This document shows, in pieces, positions 1 through 7,465 of a stretch of 40,467 bases of DNA. Positions within the stretch are counted from its first letter, which is position 1. Each line of letters begins with the position of its first letter. The notes below the pieces were generated by a model, which was not told where the DNA came from, searched no databases, and was given only the letters and a program-made list of their open reading frames with translations. The position numbers and the translations under genes are program-made. Source of the stretch: Caldilineales bacterium (GTDB lineage: Bacteria; Chloroflexota; Anaerolineae; JAAEKA01); contig JANWYQ010000064.1 of the NCBI GenBank assembly GCA_025055015.1, positions 1 to 40,467 of the forward strand. Direction: 5' to 3'.

Positions 1-934
1 GGCCGTGGCCGTTCAGCTCCATCACCAGGACCACGCCCGCCGCGACCAGGAGCGTCGGCGCAGCGACCTGGACCGCCGCCCGCCGCCAGCGCGCCGGACC
101 CGGCTCCTTGGCCCCCCAGCGCCAGGCCAGGTAGAGCACGGCCGGGCTCAGCACGACGGTGGAGGGGTGCAGGCCGTTGGTCAGCGCCAGGGCCAGCGCA
201 GGCTGCCACAAGGGCCGGCGGCCGGTTAGGGTCTCCAGCGCCAGCCAGAGGAAGACCAGCACCCCCGCGGCGGCCAGGCTGTAGTTCTCTGCGTAGCCGA
301 AGAAGAGCTGCACCGTGCCCAGGGTGGCCATCAGGCCGACGATCAGCGCCTTCTCAGCGCGGCCCTGGCCCACGCTGTCGGCCAGGCGCAGCAGGCTGTA
401 GACGAAGACCGTGCCTGCCAGGGGGCTGAGGATGCGGTAGGTGGGCCAGGCGTCGCTCCAGCCGAACAGCGCATGGCCCACGGCCCACAGCCGCGCATGG
501 AGCCACACGTCCAGCGGCGCCTGCCAGGTGACGGTGAGGCGCAGGGCCGGGTCGGGGTAGGCAATGCCGTGCACCAGGAGGTAGGCGTCGCCCCAGCGGG
601 TGTGGACGATGCGGAAGAGGGTGAACGGGACCAGGGAAAGCACGGACAGGAGGACGAGGAGGGCGTGGCGCTGGCCGGAGGTGAGGCCTTCGAGCCTGGG
701 CAGCCTTGCCAGGGCGCGCACCAGGGCAGCGGCGGTGGGCGGCAGCGCAGCCAGGGCAGCCAGCGCGGCCAGCAGCCACTGCGCCCACGTGGGCAGGTAG
801 GTGTAGGGCCACAGCCCCCAGGCGCCGGCCTCGTCGAACAGGCGGCCGGCGGCTAGGTGCAAGCCGATCAGCGCCAGGGAGAACAGGCGCAGCGCGGTCA
901 GCACCCACGGCCGGCGGGAAGAGGCCAGGGACAT
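1..934 (-). CDS. Polytopic membrane glycosyltransferase-like protein (GT-C type), truncated at window edge
   Basis: The reading frame opens at an ATG at 934 and stays open for 311 codons to the window edge, so the C-terminus is missing. The translation is hydrophobic, with several membrane segments separated by short loops. An early loop contains RWGDAYLLVHG, an acidic-residue motif placed like the catalytic Asp of the first external loop in GT-C (PMT/mannosyltransferase-like) enzymes. Such enzymes move sugars from polyprenyl-phosphate donors outside the membrane. A GGGGGA stretch upstream may serve as ribosome binding site. The gene starts 16 nt after nnr on the same strand, so co-transcription is likely. 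The GT-C assignment rests on topology and one motif; a generic polytopic protein of unknown function remains possible. Confidence 0.6.
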   Translation of the reverse strand, partial: MSLASSRRPWVLTALRLFSLALIGLHLAAGRLFDEAGAWGLWPYTYLPTWAQWLLAALAALAALPPTAAALVRALARLPRLEGLTSGQRHALLVLLSVLSLVPFTLFRIVHTRWGDAYLLVHGIAYPDPALRLTVTWQAPLDVWLHARLWAVGHALFGWSDAWPTYRILSPLAGTVFVYSLLRLADSVGQGRAEKALIVGLMATLGTVQLFFGYAENYSLAAAGVLVFLWLALETLTGRRPLWQPALALALTNGLHPSTVVLSPAVLYLAWRWGAKEPGPARWRRAAVQVAAPTLLVAAGVVLVMELNGHG

Positions 935-950
935 GGGGAGCCGATCCCCC

Positions 951-2789
951 TTAGGCAGCGCGAAGCTGGCGCAGGGCAGCCGGCAAGCGCGCCAACAGGT
1001 CGCCCGCGGTGACGCCTGCATCGCCGATCTCGCGGCGGGCCAGCTCGCCGGCCAGGCCGTGGAGGTAGCCGCCCACCACGGCAGCCTCGAAGGGGGCCAG
1101 CCCCTGGCTCAACATGCCCACGATGGCGCCGGCCAGCACGTCGCCGCTGCCTGCGGTGGCCAGCGCGGGGTTGGCGAAGGGCAGCACCGCGGCGCGGCCG
1201 TCGGGCGCGGCCACCACGGTGTAGGCGCCCTTGAGCAGCACGATCTGGCGCCACTCCGCGGCCTTGGCTCGGGCCAGGTTGATCCGGTTCTCCCGCACCT
1301 CGGCGGTGGAGCAGCCGCACAGCCGCGCCATCTCGCCCGGATGCGGAGTGAGGACGCAGTGGGCGGGCAGGTGCTCGTGCCAGCCCTCGGCCTGGGCCAG
1401 CGCGTTGAGCGCGTCCGCGTCCACCACCAAGGGGATGGAGGGCAGGAACGCAGTCGTCGCAGCCGACGCTGGGGTTGCGCCGCGGCCGGCGGCCATGAAG
1501 CCCACGCCGACCTCCCGCCGCGCGGCGCCGGTGGGAGCGGCCTCGGCCGCCGCACCCACGCCGGCCAGAAAGCCCGCGGCCTTCTTGCGCTCGGCTCCGA
1601 CCCCCAGCAGCCGATGGACGAACTGCACCGCCTCCTTCTCTTGGGTGAGGCCGGGGCCCACCAGCAGCGCGGCGTAGCCCTCCAGCCCCTCCAGCAGCAC
1701 CTTGACCGCGTCGGGGCTGAGCACGCCCAGCGCCTCGGGCAGCAGGAGCCAGGTGGCCTCCACCAGGCCGGCGGCCAGCGTGGGGTGCAGCGACCCGGGC
1801 ACGGCCAGGGTGACCAGCCCCGCGCCGACGCGGTAGGCGGCGGCCGCGGCCAGGTGTGCAGCGCCGGTGTAGTTGGCGGAGCCGGCCACCACCATGGTCC
1901 GGCCGAAGGTGCCCTTGTGCGCGTCCACCGGCCGCGGCGGCAGCAGGCTCTTGACCCAGTCCGGCGTGGCCAGCTGCAGGGTCACCTGGTCGGCCAGGGA
2001 GGGGTCGGTGCCGATGTCGGCCACCTCCAGCCGGCCGCAGGCCGCGGGCCCATCCACGATGACGTGCCCCACCTTGGGGTTGGCAAAGGTGACGGTGAGG
2101 TCGGCGCGCAGGCTGGCGGGGTCCAGCCGACCGGTGTCGCAGTTGAGGCCGCTGGGGCAGTCCACGGCCACCACCTGGGGCAGCGGCTGGTCGGCCACGG
2201 GAGGGAGCCACAGGAAGTCGAAGTCGGCCACGGGGCGCAGGGCGCGGGCGGCTGCACTGCGGCTCACCGGCTCCGTCTCCTCCACCTCCTCCGCGGCCAG
2301 GGCTTCCTCCTGGCGACGCTGAGCGATGGCTTGGCGCACCGCGTCCAGCAGCGCGGCCAGGGGGCCGCTGATGGGCCGGGAGACGCCGGTGCCCAGCAGC
2401 GCGTCCACGATCACGTCGGCCTCCTGGACCAGCTCCCGCAGGCGGCTGAAGTCAGGGTCCTCCTCGGCGTGGACGATGGGCAGGCGCAGGCGGCGCAGGG
2501 CCTCGTAGTTGGGGTCGCCCTCAGGGCTGCGCTTCCAGCAGTAGACGGCGACGGGCCGGCGGGGCTCCCAGGTGTGCAGGTAGCGGGCGGCCACCAGGCC
2601 GTCGCCGCCGTTGTTGCCCGGGCCGGCCAGCACCAGCACGCCGCCGTCGCTGTCCCAGGGGTGCATGTGGCGGAGGGTGGCCGCGGCCACCGCCCGGCCG
2701 GCCAGCTCCATCATGGCGTCGTAGGAATGTCCGGCGGCATCGGAGGCCCTCTCGATGCGCACCATCTCGGCTACGGTGACGATCTTCAT
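951..2789 (-). CDS. nnr: Bifunctional NAD(P)H-hydrate epimerase / ADP-dependent dehydratase
   Basis: Repairs damaged NAD(P)HX in the cytoplasm: the N-terminal YjeF_N domain epimerises the hydrate and the C-terminal ribokinase-like domain dehydrates it. Visible motifs are GPGNNGGDGLVAARY and DALLGTG in the N-domain, VDCPSGLNCDTG with D210, then KGTFGRTMVVAGS, LTPHPGEMARLCG and NPALATAGSGDVLAG in the C-domain. The protein has 612 residues against about 500 in usual Nnr, because of two low-complexity insertions at about residues 155-200 and 397-452. The start was placed at the ATG giving MKIVTVAEM, the usual family N-terminus; an in-frame ATG at 2798 and TTG at 2807 lie upstream, and no start has a clear Shine-Dalgarno. 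The truncated membrane protein follows after 16 nt. Confidence 0.93.
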   Translation of the reverse strand: MKIVTVAEMVRIERASDAAGHSYDAMMELAGRAVAAATLRHMHPWDSDGGVLVLAGPGNNGGDGLVAARYLHTWEPRRPVAVYCWKRSPEGDPNYEALRRLRLPIVHAEEDPDFSRLRELVQEADVIVDALLGTGVSRPISGPLAALLDAVRQAIAQRRQEEALAAEEVEETEPVSRSAAARALRPVADFDFLWLPPVADQPLPQVVAVDCPSGLNCDTGRLDPASLRADLTVTFANPKVGHVIVDGPAACGRLEVADIGTDPSLADQVTLQLATPDWVKSLLPPRPVDAHKGTFGRTMVVAGSANYTGAAHLAAAAAYRVGAGLVTLAVPGSLHPTLAAGLVEATWLLLPEALGVLSPDAVKVLLEGLEGYAALLVGPGLTQEKEAVQFVHRLLGVGAERKKAAGFLAGVGAAAEAAPTGAARREVGVGFMAAGRGATPASAATTAFLPSIPLVVDADALNALAQAEGWHEHLPAHCVLTPHPGEMARLCGCSTAEVRENRINLARAKAAEWRQIVLLKGAYTVVAAPDGRAAVLPFANPALATAGSGDVLAGAIVGMLSQGLAPFEAAVVGGYLHGLAGELARREIGDAGVTAGDLLARLPAALRQLRAA

Positions 2790-2845
2790 GGGCAACATGT
2801 GCGGCAAGGTGCGGTTTGGGCGAGATTGTGATAGGGAATGGGGCT

Positions 2846-2872
2846 CACCACGAAGTCACAGAGGCACAAAGG
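2846..2872. repeat. CACGAAG-type 8-nt period repeat overlapping the end of the TOPRIM-like gene
   Basis: Three successive 8-nt units, CACGAAGT, CACAGAGG and CACAAAGG, run from 2849 to 2872. The same unit type recurs at 20536-20650. Repeats of this kind are common between genes in many GC-rich bacteria. Here the units encode, on the minus strand, the last five codons (PFVPL) and the TGA stop of the TOPRIM-like gene. Confidence 0.65.
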
Positions 2873-3473
2873 GGTGGGAAGCCAGCGTGTTAAGCTCTGC
2901 GAGCCGGTGACAGCAGCGATCCAGACTGGGAGCTAGTCGCCGCGCTCCTTCGACGCTCCAACGCTTGGTCACGAACTCGATCATCACGCCGGTGTAGCCT
3001 GGTCCCACCGCTGCTGTGACGCCCGGCGGCGGCACCATTGCGTTACGAAGCTTGCGCCGCGGGGAGCGTCGAGCCAGATTTATCAGCGTCTGCTTGGGGT
3101 CTGTCAGCTGCTCAGGTTGCTGGGGTATTAGGGCGACGTTAAGGCCAAGAAGTTGCGCTATACCCCGGCGATCGGCCAGCAACCAGCTCTCCATCTCGTT
3201 GACCACTGCCCGAAGCAGAAACCGCGAAGAGCGAGCAGGCAACCACAGCGCAGGCAGCTCCGGCGGACAACTCAAATGGGTATCTAGGAAGTCCACCAGC
3301 GCTAGAACCGGGTTGCCGTAGCGGGCTCGCTGGTCAAAGGCGCGCAAGCTGCGCTGGATGTAGGAAACTCCCTGCTTTCCGAAGACGACGCCCGGTTGGT
3401 GGCCGGTCAGCAGGATAAGCCGTCGGGCCACAGCCTCGTCCAGGTCGCCCTCCACCAACATATCAACAATCAT
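2856..3473 (-). CDS. TOPRIM-like / DUF4276-like protein, partner of the upstream ATPase
   Basis: 205 residues. It opens with MLVEGDLDEA, where E8 fits the conserved glutamate of TOPRIM folds; a beta strand then ends in VDFLDTH (D61, D64), resembling the TOPRIM Asp pair but with DxxD spacing. NEMESWLLAD (E93, E95) adds further acidic residues. This layout matches DUF4276-type proteins, usually encoded beside AAA/ABC-type ATPases and thought to act as metal-dependent nucleases or other effectors. The start ATG overlaps the ATPase stop in ATGA, implying translational coupling. The base composition is visibly less GC-rich than nnr, consistent with an acquired module. The last codons and the stop lie in a repeat. 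A nuclease role is inference; the DxxD spacing leaves doubt. Confidence 0.7.
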   Translation of the reverse strand: MIVDMLVEGDLDEAVARRLILLTGHQPGVVFGKQGVSYIQRSLRAFDQRARYGNPVLALVDFLDTHLSCPPELPALWLPARSSRFLLRAVVNEMESWLLADRRGIAQLLGLNVALIPQQPEQLTDPKQTLINLARRSPRRKLRNAMVPPPGVTAAVGPGYTGVMIEFVTKRWSVEGARRLAPSLDRCCHRLAELNTLASHPFVPL

Positions 3474-4603
3474 GAAAACTCACGGAGCATCTGTTGGATG
3501 TTTTGAGGCGCGGCCTTGGGAAGCAGTACGTCGGCGGCGGTAAGCCCAGCGCGAAAGGCTGCCAGGTCTGCCTCTTCCAGCGGTCGCAAGACAGTGCCGT
3601 CGGGTCCTGGTTCAAGCAGCAGCACTTCCTCTGCTCCGATGCCTGGGTCTGAGAGCAGATCCCTGGAATGGGTGGAGATAATGGTCTGCCGTGGGTCCTT
3701 GCGCTCACGGTTGATCTGCTCGAACAGCGTTGGCAGGCGGCGGACGATCTCGGGATGGAGAGAGATCTCGGGCTCCTCTAGCAGCAGGGGACCCGATCCC
3801 TCGAACATGGCCCACAGCAGACCCAGCAGCCGTAAAGTGCCGTCGGAGAACTGGCTCTCGTTCTGCCTAGCGTCGTGGGGGCGCCAGTGCTGGTAGCGGC
3901 CCTCCAAATGCGGCACTCCGGTGTCGTCCATGAAAGCTTTGAGCTCAGTGAGCTGAGGAACAGCAACCTTCAGCGCCCCCAAGATCTTGCGCAGACGCGC
4001 ATCGCGCGTTCTCGGCGACGTCTGCCACAGGCGCAGCAGGAAGTCCCGGCCGTAGGGGTCGTTTGTCACCGGCAGCGGTGAAAAGCTGCGGGGGTCTCGC
4101 ACCACCTGAGGGAGCAGGTGCTGGTAGGACACAGACTTGAAGAAGTCCGCCAGCTCGCGAAAGGCCTGGTTGGCCGAGATTTGCTCCAGCGCAGTTTGCG
4201 TGAGGCGAACGGGATCAACCTGGTCATTTTGGTCGGGGCGCTGCAGCAGCATTTGGCCGTTGCGCCAGACCACTTCACTCTTGACTACCGTGTGCCGTTG
4301 CTGGTCCTGGTTGAACTCCAGCCGATATTGCCACGTGTCGCCGTTCCCGGCGGCCTCAACCTCGATCAGGACGCTGCTGTAGCGCCGCGCTGCCAGGCAG
4401 CGAATGGTCGAGACCCCCCCGCGCGCGTCCTCGGTGGCCCGTCTGAGGCCGCCCAGGGCAACGTCCCGCAGAAAGCGAAACGCGTCCAGCAGATTAGACT
4501 TGCCCGAGGCATTAGGGCCGATGAGGAACACTCGACGCTGCAAAGCTGCGTCGAGGCGGGAGAAGTTCTTCCAGTTCTCAAGCCGAATGTGGCTGAAGCG
4601 CAT
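3470..4603 (-). CDS. AAA/ABC-type ATPase (AAA_21/OLD-like)
   Basis: 377 residues, SMC/RecF-like ATPase. It begins MRFSHIRLENWKNF, the typical RecF-like first strand. Walker A is GPNASGKSN, the signature-like motif is QFSDGTLRLLGLLW, Walker B is LLLEEPEISLHPE, and the switch histidine lies in TIISTHSRDLL. No C-terminal TOPRIM domain is present; that function seems to sit in the separate downstream gene, as in two-gene defence systems such as PARIS (AriA/AriB). The start at 4603 has a GGAGG box 4 nt upstream, favouring it over an upstream in-frame start at 4729. A promoter with an extended -10 lies at 4650-4679. Likely role: phage sensor controlling the TOPRIM partner (inference). Confidence 0.85.
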   Translation of the reverse strand: MRFSHIRLENWKNFSRLDAALQRRVFLIGPNASGKSNLLDAFRFLRDVALGGLRRATEDARGGVSTIRCLAARRYSSVLIEVEAAGNGDTWQYRLEFNQDQQRHTVVKSEVVWRNGQMLLQRPDQNDQVDPVRLTQTALEQISANQAFRELADFFKSVSYQHLLPQVVRDPRSFSPLPVTNDPYGRDFLLRLWQTSPRTRDARLRKILGALKVAVPQLTELKAFMDDTGVPHLEGRYQHWRPHDARQNESQFSDGTLRLLGLLWAMFEGSGPLLLEEPEISLHPEIVRRLPTLFEQINRERKDPRQTIISTHSRDLLSDPGIGAEEVLLLEPGPDGTVLRPLEEADLAAFRAGLTAADVLLPKAAPQNIQQMLREFS

Positions 4604-4649
4604 GAGGCCTCCGGGGTGAACACAGGGCGACAAAGCGAACGCTGCGCTG

Positions 4650-4679
4650 AGTATACCACAAGCCGCGCGCGGCCGCCAA
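4650..4679 (-). promoter_or_regulatory. Predicted promoter of the ATPase/TOPRIM-like pair
   Basis: On the minus strand a TATACT -10 box (4650-4655) is preceded by TGG, giving an extended -10, and by TTGGCG (4674-4679) at 18 bp. It lies 46 nt upstream of the ATPase start and is the only good promoter upstream of the pair. Confidence 0.6.
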
Positions 4680-4696
4680 GCAGGTGGGCCGCCGGG

Positions 4697-4780
4697 GCGC
4701 CGTGAACGGGGCTGGGCCGCTACGCACACGAGCCCGCTTCAGCGGGCGCCGTCGCCTGGCCGGGGGACTTCATCCCCCGG
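4697..4780 (-). repeat. Three-hairpin repeat element, copy A
   Basis: Read on the minus strand, it has three short inverted repeats: 4780-4760 (CCGGGGGA..TCCCCCGG), 4747-4732 (GCCCGCTGAAGCGGGC) and 4712-4697 (imperfect, GTTCAC centre). The gaps are 12 and 19 nt. Copy B at 27170-27252 has the same order and near-identical spacing; its middle stem differs on both arms in a compensating way. The first hairpin supplies the TGA stop of the PNPOx-like gene. Confidence 0.7.
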
Positions 4781-5261
4781 CTGCCTCTTTGCGCCACTCC
4801 TCCTTGTGGCCAAAGCCCTGGGTGTTGTCAATCAGGCGGACCCAGCTAGGGCGCAGGACGTAGAAGCGGCTGGAGGCGAGCGGCCCCCGCAGGGCCGCCG
4901 GTCCTTCTCCTCCGCCCTCCATCAGCCCCCGCAGGAACTCGAAGCGCGCGGCGTAGACGCGCGCGGCGTGAGCCAGCTCGCGCGTGCCCTCCACAAGGTG
5001 CGCCGTGCCCTCGATCTGCACCCCCTGGATGCTCTGCCAGGCCTGGCCGTCGGCCTGTATGGTAGCGGCCACGCGCGGCCGCAGGGCCAGGTTCTGGCTG
5101 TGGCGGCTGGAGGGGCTGGAGAGGAAGTAGAGGTTGAGGTCTTCGTCGGCGGCGTAGAAGACCGCTGCGGCCTGGGGCGCGCCGTCGGGGCCCACAGTGG
5201 CCAGGGTCATGGTGTTGTGGGCGGCCAGAAACGCCGCCAAGCGCTCATGGAGTAAAGACAT
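4770..5261 (-). CDS. Pyridoxamine 5'-phosphate oxidase-family (FMN-binding split barrel) protein
   Basis: 163 residues. The fold is suggested by the alternation HNTMTLATVGPDGAPQAAAV, then DLNLYFLSSPSSRHSQNL and RVAATIQADGQAWQSIQGVQ, typical of small FMN- or F420-binding split-barrel proteins of the PNPOx superfamily. Members reduce or oxidise varied cofactors; the substrate cannot be told from sequence. ATG 5261 was chosen because MSLLHERLAAFLAAH matches family N-termini; an in-frame start at 5297 would add 12 unrelated residues. No strong ribosome binding site is visible. The last residues (AAGG) and the stop lie inside repeat copy A, so the present C-terminus may have been made by the repeat. 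Confidence 0.8.
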   Translation of the reverse strand: MSLLHERLAAFLAAHNTMTLATVGPDGAPQAAAVFYAADEDLNLYFLSSPSSRHSQNLALRPRVAATIQADGQAWQSIQGVQIEGTAHLVEGTRELAHAARVYAARFEFLRGLMEGGGEGPAALRGPLASSRFYVLRPSWVRLIDNTQGFGHKEEWRKEAAGG

Positions 5262-5313
5262 GTGGAGAATAAGCCCAGGCTGGCCCGAGCAGGTCACACC
5301 GTGAACAAGGTCG

Positions 5314-5688
5314 CTACTCCAGAACCTGCGTTTGCCGAGCCGGCCCGTCTAGAAGCAGGCGCAGCTTGTTCAGCACATCCCGTCCTAGCAGTATCTCCTC
5401 AGCGGCCGCATCCCCCAAAATCTCTATCCCTGGCAGCAAATAGGGGCCAACTTCCACATCTACCAGATAGGTACGAACCGCTCGCCGGCCTCCGGTGTAT
5501 CCCCTCACTGTCTTGAGGCTAACCGTGCCTGCCCGCAGCTCCCGCACGATCTTCAGCGGCACGACGGTGGCATCTGCGCCTGTATCAACAAAAGCTGTCA
5601 CAGGGCCATAGCTAGTGCCATCTGGCTGCGCATGCAAACGGATGGCCAGCTTCGGCGCCGGGGGAAAAACTGAGAGGTCGTACTCCAC
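5314..5688 (-). CDS. Retropepsin-like (clan AA) aspartic protease
   Basis: 124 residues with one copy of the clan AA signature: FVDTGADATVVPL carries the catalytic DTGA, and ILLGRDVLNKLRLLLDG the conserved Gly-Arg-Asp turn of the second half. Such single-domain proteins act as homodimers; many bacterial members of this size are of unknown role. The GTG start at 5688 was chosen because a GGAGG box sits 9 nt upstream, inside the end of the preceding gene; an in-frame ATG at 5727 would overlap that gene by 35 nt. It forms a two-gene unit with the upstream RHH/DUF5678-like gene. No signal peptide is visible, so it should act in the cytoplasm. Confidence 0.78.
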   Translation of the reverse strand: MEYDLSVFPPAPKLAIRLHAQPDGTSYGPVTAFVDTGADATVVPLKIVRELRAGTVSLKTVRGYTGGRRAVRTYLVDVEVGPYLLPGIEILGDAAAEEILLGRDVLNKLRLLLDGPARQTQVLE

Positions 5689-5692
5689 TGGG

Positions 5693-6055
5693 CTATTCCT
5701 CCACACGCGGGCCACGGACCAGGACATCCGCCGAGGGGACGGCGGTCACCTTCTGGAGAAGAACCGGCACCGATCGCATACGGTTGTAGACGCGTTGGTG
5801 CAGCGCGCGCAGGTCTTTGTCGTGGTCAATCACCTGACCCTCGTGGATGGCGACAAATTCATCCGGATACGCAGGCAGCAACGAAGGAAGTTGGGCCTGA
5901 AAGGCTGCCATCTCCGCCTCCAGCTTCTCCCACTCCAATCGGTCCAGGTAGTCGGCTAAGGCGCGTTCGGCCACCTCGGCCGCGGTCGCATGTTGCCACT
6001 GAGCTGCCTGCTCGACCCTTTCGAGTAGCTGCGGACTCAGGTCAAGGACGGGCAT
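5693..6055 (-). CDS. Small RHH-like / DUF5678-like protein, partner of the aspartic protease
   Basis: 120 residues. The N-terminal part (LSPQLLERVEQAAQ and ATAAEVAERALADYLDRLE) looks like a ribbon-helix-helix or antitoxin-like helical region; the C-terminal part has EFVAIHEGQVIDHDKDLRAL, the pattern of DUF5678-like proteins, which are often beside retropepsin-like genes. A GAGGAGGT box sits about 7 nt upstream of the ATG, and a strong promoter lies at 6095-6123. Function is unknown; a DNA-binding regulator or a substrate of the protease are both possible. The stop is 4 nt before the protease start. Confidence 0.7.
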   Translation of the reverse strand: MPVLDLSPQLLERVEQAAQWQHATAAEVAERALADYLDRLEWEKLEAEMAAFQAQLPSLLPAYPDEFVAIHEGQVIDHDKDLRALHQRVYNRMRSVPVLLQKVTAVPSADVLVRGPRVEE

Positions 6056-6094
6056 CGCCTACACCTCCTCGCTACGAGTTGTCGGTTGCGCACA

Positions 6095-6123
6095 AGTATA
6101 CCGGTTGGGCCTTGCTGGTGCAA
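6095..6123 (-). promoter_or_regulatory. Predicted promoter of the DUF5678-like/aspartic protease pair
   Basis: On the minus strand TTGCAC (6118-6123), a 17-bp spacer and TATACT (6095-6100) give a near-consensus sigma-70 promoter 39 nt upstream of the start at 6055. It lies just after the ubiX stop and makes the pair a separate transcription unit. Confidence 0.72.
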
Positions 6124-6132
6124 GCACATGCA

Positions 6133-6750
6133 TCACGCCAACGGCGGCGCAGGGCGCACGCCCAGCCAGCGGTAGTAGAGCTCGTTCTCGATGCCCAGCC
6201 GGGCCAACACCCGGCCCACGGTGCCGTCCACGATGTCCTGCACCGTCTGCGGACGGCTGTAGAAGGCCGGCACCGGCGGCATGATCACTGCGCCCGCCTC
6301 TGCGGCCTGGGCCATCAGACGGATGTGGCCCAGGTGCAGCGGCGTCTCTCGCAGGAGCAGCAGCAACGGCCGACCCTCTTTGAGCTGCACGTCCGCCGCG
6401 CGGCTGATCAGGTCCGCGGAGTAGCTGTGGGCGATGGCCGACAGGGTCTTGATGCTGCAGGGCGCCACCACCATGCCCATGACGGGGAAGCTGCCGCTGG
6501 CGATGGCCGCGCCGACGTCCCGCGGGCGGTAGACCACGTCAGCCATCGCCTCCACCTGGCGGGGGGTGTAGTCGGTCTCTTGGGTGATGGTGATGCCCGC
6601 AGCCTCGCTCATCACCAGGTGGGTCTCGATGGCCTGGTCCGGCGGGGCCTGCTCGCGCGCGGCGCGCAGCACCTGCAGCAGCCGGATGCCGTAGATTTGA
6701 CCGCTGGCGCCGGAGAGGGCGACGATCAAGCGACGGGGAGAGGGAGACAT
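6133..6750 (-). CDS. ubiX: Flavin prenyltransferase UbiX
   Basis: Makes prenylated FMN from FMNH2 and dimethylallyl (pyro)phosphate, the cofactor of UbiD-type decarboxylases. 205 residues, the usual length. Motifs: LIVALSGASGQIYGIRLLQ (flavin-binding Rossmann start), APCSIKTLSAIAHSYSADL, a Lys/Arg-rich LKEGRPLLLLLRETPLHLGH, and MPPVPAFYSRPQT. The ATG at 6750 lies 2 nt after the ubiE stop, so it is co-translated with it. No ubiD is visible in the window, so the enzyme served is elsewhere. Confidence 0.93.
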   Translation of the reverse strand: MSPSPRRLIVALSGASGQIYGIRLLQVLRAAREQAPPDQAIETHLVMSEAAGITITQETDYTPRQVEAMADVVYRPRDVGAAIASGSFPVMGMVVAPCSIKTLSAIAHSYSADLISRAADVQLKEGRPLLLLLRETPLHLGHIRLMAQAAEAGAVIMPPVPAFYSRPQTVQDIVDGTVGRVLARLGIENELYYRWLGVRPAPPLA

Positions 6751-6752
6751 AG

Positions 6753-7460
6753 TCACTTCACGCCGATGTGAATGGCCACAGTGCCGAACATGAGCCGCTT
6801 GTAGCGCACATGGCGCAGGCCCACCGAGCGGAACACGTCGGCCAGCGCCTCCGGCTCCATGAAGGCCACCGAGGACTGGGGCAGATACTGGTAGGCGTAG
6901 CCGGAGCCGCTGACCAGCCGGCCCAGCAGGGGGATCACCCGCTGCAGGTGGAACTGGATGAGCGGCCGCAGGGGCGTGTCGGGCGGGGGGCTGGTCTCCA
7001 GGCTGACCACGTGGCCGCCCGGCCGCACCACGCGGCGCTGCTCGGCCAAGGCTGCGGCCACGTCGGCCACGTTGCGCAGCAGGAAGCCCGACACCACCGC
7101 GTCGAAGGCGTCGTCGGGGAAGGGCAGGTGGAAGGTGTCCGCAGCCAGCCACGCCAGGGCCTGGCCGCGCGGCTTCTGGCGGCCTACCTCCATCATGGGC
7201 AGCGAGAAGTCCGCAGCTACCACCCGCACGCCGGGGACCTGGCGCAGCGCCTCCAGCGCGATGTCGCCGGTGCCGGTGGCGATGTCCAGCAGCCGGCCGC
7301 CGGGCGGCAACGCAGCGGCGTGCACCAGCATCCGTCGCCAGCGCACGTCCTGGCCGAAGGTCATCAGGCGGTTCATACGGTCGTAGCGCCGGGCGATCTC
7401 GCCGAACATGCGCTGGACGTAGGCCGCCTTCTCCTCGGCGGCCGGGAGCACCGACGCCAT
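6753..7460 (-). CDS. ubiE: Menaquinone/ubiquinone C-methyltransferase
   Basis: SAM-dependent methyltransferase of the UbiE/MenG family, 235 residues, which methylates demethylmenaquinone in the last step of quinone synthesis. Visible: FGEIARRYDRMNRLMTFG, SAM motif I RLLDIATGTGDIAL, the acidic VVAADFSLPMM, and the family hallmark FLLRNVADVAAALAEQRRVV. The C-terminal SVAFMEPEALADVFRSVGL is also typical. It sits 5 nt after the cyclophilin gene and 2 nt before ubiX. In an organism of this type MenG is the likelier role. Confidence 0.93.
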   Translation of the reverse strand: MASVLPAAEEKAAYVQRMFGEIARRYDRMNRLMTFGQDVRWRRMLVHAAALPPGGRLLDIATGTGDIALEALRQVPGVRVVAADFSLPMMEVGRQKPRGQALAWLAADTFHLPFPDDAFDAVVSGFLLRNVADVAAALAEQRRVVRPGGHVVSLETSPPPDTPLRPLIQFHLQRVIPLLGRLVSGSGYAYQYLPQSSVAFMEPEALADVFRSVGLRHVRYKRLMFGTVAIHIGVK

Positions 7461-7465
7461 AGGCG

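Noticed and set aside
933-2831. Long open frame on the plus strand opposite nnr
   Set aside because: It is a mirror of the GC-rich codon bias; the minus strand encodes a clear Nnr with all motifs.
2856-4603. Calling the pair a true PARIS system
   Set aside because: The TOPRIM partner does not look like DUF4435 and the Asp motif differs, so only the plan is PARIS-like.
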